Assembly (NCBI GenBank): GCA_003241685.1
Contig: QFPJ01000025.1
Location: forward strand, 1-42,375
Reading direction: 5' to 3'
Length of the DNA: 42,375 nt
Origin: Sphingopyxis macrogoltabida
Lineage (GTDB): Bacteria > Pseudomonadota > Alphaproteobacteria > Sphingomonadales > Sphingomonadaceae
Positions 41,533 through 42,375 of this stretch are shown here, piece after piece. The notes beneath the pieces were generated by a model, which saw only the letters and a list, made by a program, of their open reading frames with translations, was not told the origin of the DNA and did no database searches. Each line of letters starts with the position of its first letter. Position 1 is the first letter of the stretch. Position numbers and translations under genes: made by a program.

Positions 41533-41642
41533 GTATATATTCCGGACGCTGGATTCTCGGTATGCTTGGGATGGCGACAGCCGGATCGATCGCTGCCGGC
41601 GACATGGTGGCCGCTCAGGACAATTCGGCGTCGGCCACGTGA
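41529..41642 (+). pseudogene. Truncated exported protein, 5' end only, cut by the IS3 element
   Basis: A GTG start at 41529 overlaps the preceding stop as GTGA and encodes a signal peptide (SIYSGRWILGMLGMATAGSI, then AAGDMVAAQDN). It then runs into TGA at 41640-41642, where IS3-type sequence begins. The gene was therefore the sixth member of this operon before the insertion removed its body. The 3' part may lie beyond the window on the far side of the IS. Confidence 0.65.
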
Positions 41643-41680
41643 GGTGACACGGCGGAAGATCTGAGGTGACACGGCGAAAG
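41640..41680 (+). repeat. Tandem near-duplicate at the left end of the IS3 element
   Basis: TGAGGTGACACGGCGGAAG (41640-41658) and TGAGGTGACACGGCGAAAG (41662-41680) differ at one base and are 3 bases apart. The second continues into IS sequence ending GGAGG before orfA. They look like the IS terminal repeat present twice, perhaps a partial second end. Confidence 0.6.
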
Positions 41681-41738
41681 TGGTCCAGATGTAATGTTAG
41701 TATTTCCGGCGGATTTTCCTTGAAGAGGAGGTACGTCG

Positions 41739-42020
41739 ATGAAGAAGCAGAGATTTTCCACGGAGCAGATCGTGGCGGTTTTGAAGCAGGCGGATATGGG
41801 GCTTCCGGTGAAGGACCTGATCCGGCAGGTCGGAATAGCCGAACAGACGTTTTAGCGCTGGAAGCGGCAATATGGCGGATTGGAAACAGATCAGGTCCGC
41901 GAGCTCAAGCAGGTGGTCGATGAGAATGCGCGGCTGAAGCGGCTGGTCGCTGAGTTGAGCCTCGATAAAGCGGTGTTGCAGGACGTCCTGTTAAAAAAGT
42001 TCCCCGGCCAACGCTCATGA
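41739..42020 (+). pseudogene. IS3-family transposase OrfA with internal amber stop
   Basis: From ATG 41739 (AGAGGAGG upstream) the frame encodes an IS3 OrfA: an HTH_Tnp domain (KKQRFSTEQIVAVLKQADMG, then VGIAEQTF) and a coiled-coil region (VRELKQVVDENARLKRLVAE, then LDKAVLQDVLLKK). A TAG at 41853-41855 falls in the middle, where homologues have Tyr in QTFYRWK, so a single base change (TAT or TAC to TAG) has split the protein. The rest of the frame stays open to 42018-42020. Confidence 0.85.
41993..41999 (+). promoter_or_regulatory. A6G slippery sequence for programmed -1 frameshift (IS3 OrfAB)
   Basis: AAAAAAG lies in the Lys-Lys codons near the end of orfA. A -1 slip there enters the orfB frame (VPRPTLMKEVV), the standard route to the OrfAB fusion transposase in the IS3 family. 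Confidence 0.7.
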
Positions 42021-42375
42021 AGGAAGTTGTAGCCATGTCGTGTCGTTGCACGGCTACAGCGAGCGCCGGGCCTGCCGGGTGACGCGGCAGCATCGATCGA
42101 CACAGCGCAAGCTGAGTGCGCGGGATCCGCGAACCGAGGTCCGGCAGCGAATGCACGAGATCGTCGCGACGCGGATCCGATATGGCTATCGCCGCGTCCA
42201 TGTGATGCTGAAGCGTGAAGGCTGGGGTGTCGGCCGCAACGTCGTTTACCGGCTGTATCGCGAGGAAGGTCTGGCGTTGCGGACAAAGCAACCGCGCCGT
42301 CGCAAGATGCTCGTGCATCGGGAGACGCGTTGCAAACCTGCTCGGCCGAACGAGGCGTGGAGCCTGGACTTCGTG
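42017..42375 (+). pseudogene. IS3-family transposase OrfB, frameshifted and cut by window end
   Basis: The frame from ATG 42017 reads MKEVVA and then leaves the family frame at about 42033, ending at a TGA. The family sequence resumes in another frame from HVVSLHGYSERRACRVTRQH at 42034 through the HTH_21-type domain (RIRYGYRRVHVMLKREGWGV) to PNEAWSLDFV at the window edge, where the first catalytic Asp of the DDE core appears. One deleted base explains the shift. With the amber stop in orfA the element is doubly broken, unless one is a sequencing error. Confidence 0.82.

Overview
The window looks like a chromosomal segment of a high-GC alphaproteobacterium, most likely a sphingomonad (Sphingopyxis/Sphingomonas type). 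This is inferred from the zwf-edd-eda Entner-Doudoroff operon, the FecI/FecR and TonB-receptor complement, and dispersed palindromic repeats such as CGTCATTGCGAG and CGTCATCCCGGA. No rRNA, tRNA or CRISPR array was seen.

Layout. 1-974: 3' end of a TonB-dependent receptor. 975-1492: non-coding, with a very strong terminator. 1493-7160: a complete tripartite RND efflux operon (outer membrane factor, adaptor, pump). 7237-7911: a short, probably truncated glycosyltransferase. 8148-11268: a FecI-type sigma, FecR and a MipA/OmpV porin-like protein. 11377-15693: envelope glycan genes (HAD phosphatase, CDP-glycerol-transferase-like protein, GT4 glycosyltransferase, flippase). 15965-21649: glpD divergent from zwf-edd-eda. 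21711-31888: a co-directional neutral-lipid block (HAD-PlsC fusion, PlsB, wax ester synthase/DGAT, patatin, monoacylglycerol-lipase-like and second alpha/beta hydrolase, GpsA). It makes glycerol-3-phosphate, acylates it stepwise to triacylglycerol and can mobilise the product.

32640-42375 is an accessory-looking region bounded by IS remnants: IS30 and IS110 fragments on the left, a broken IS3 element on the right. It holds a minus-strand set in transcription order: a transmembrane Ser/Thr kinase with a periplasmic TPR domain, a Tat-signal protein with six perfect FPGDM repeats, an FAD-dependent monooxygenase-like protein and an ECF sigma factor. Divergent from it runs a plus-strand set of exported proteins (a beta/gamma-crystallin-like protein, three lipoproteins, one secreted protein and a sixth gene cut by the IS3 element).

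The kinase / FPGDM-repeat / flavoenzyme / sigma set is the best candidate for an undescribed system. The repeats differ in DNA only at synonymous positions, so the peptide itself is under selection. The flavoenzyme starts 3 bases after the repeat gene ends, and the kinase plus ECF sigma suggest phosphorylation-controlled expression. I do not recognise the repeat protein as a member of a known family.
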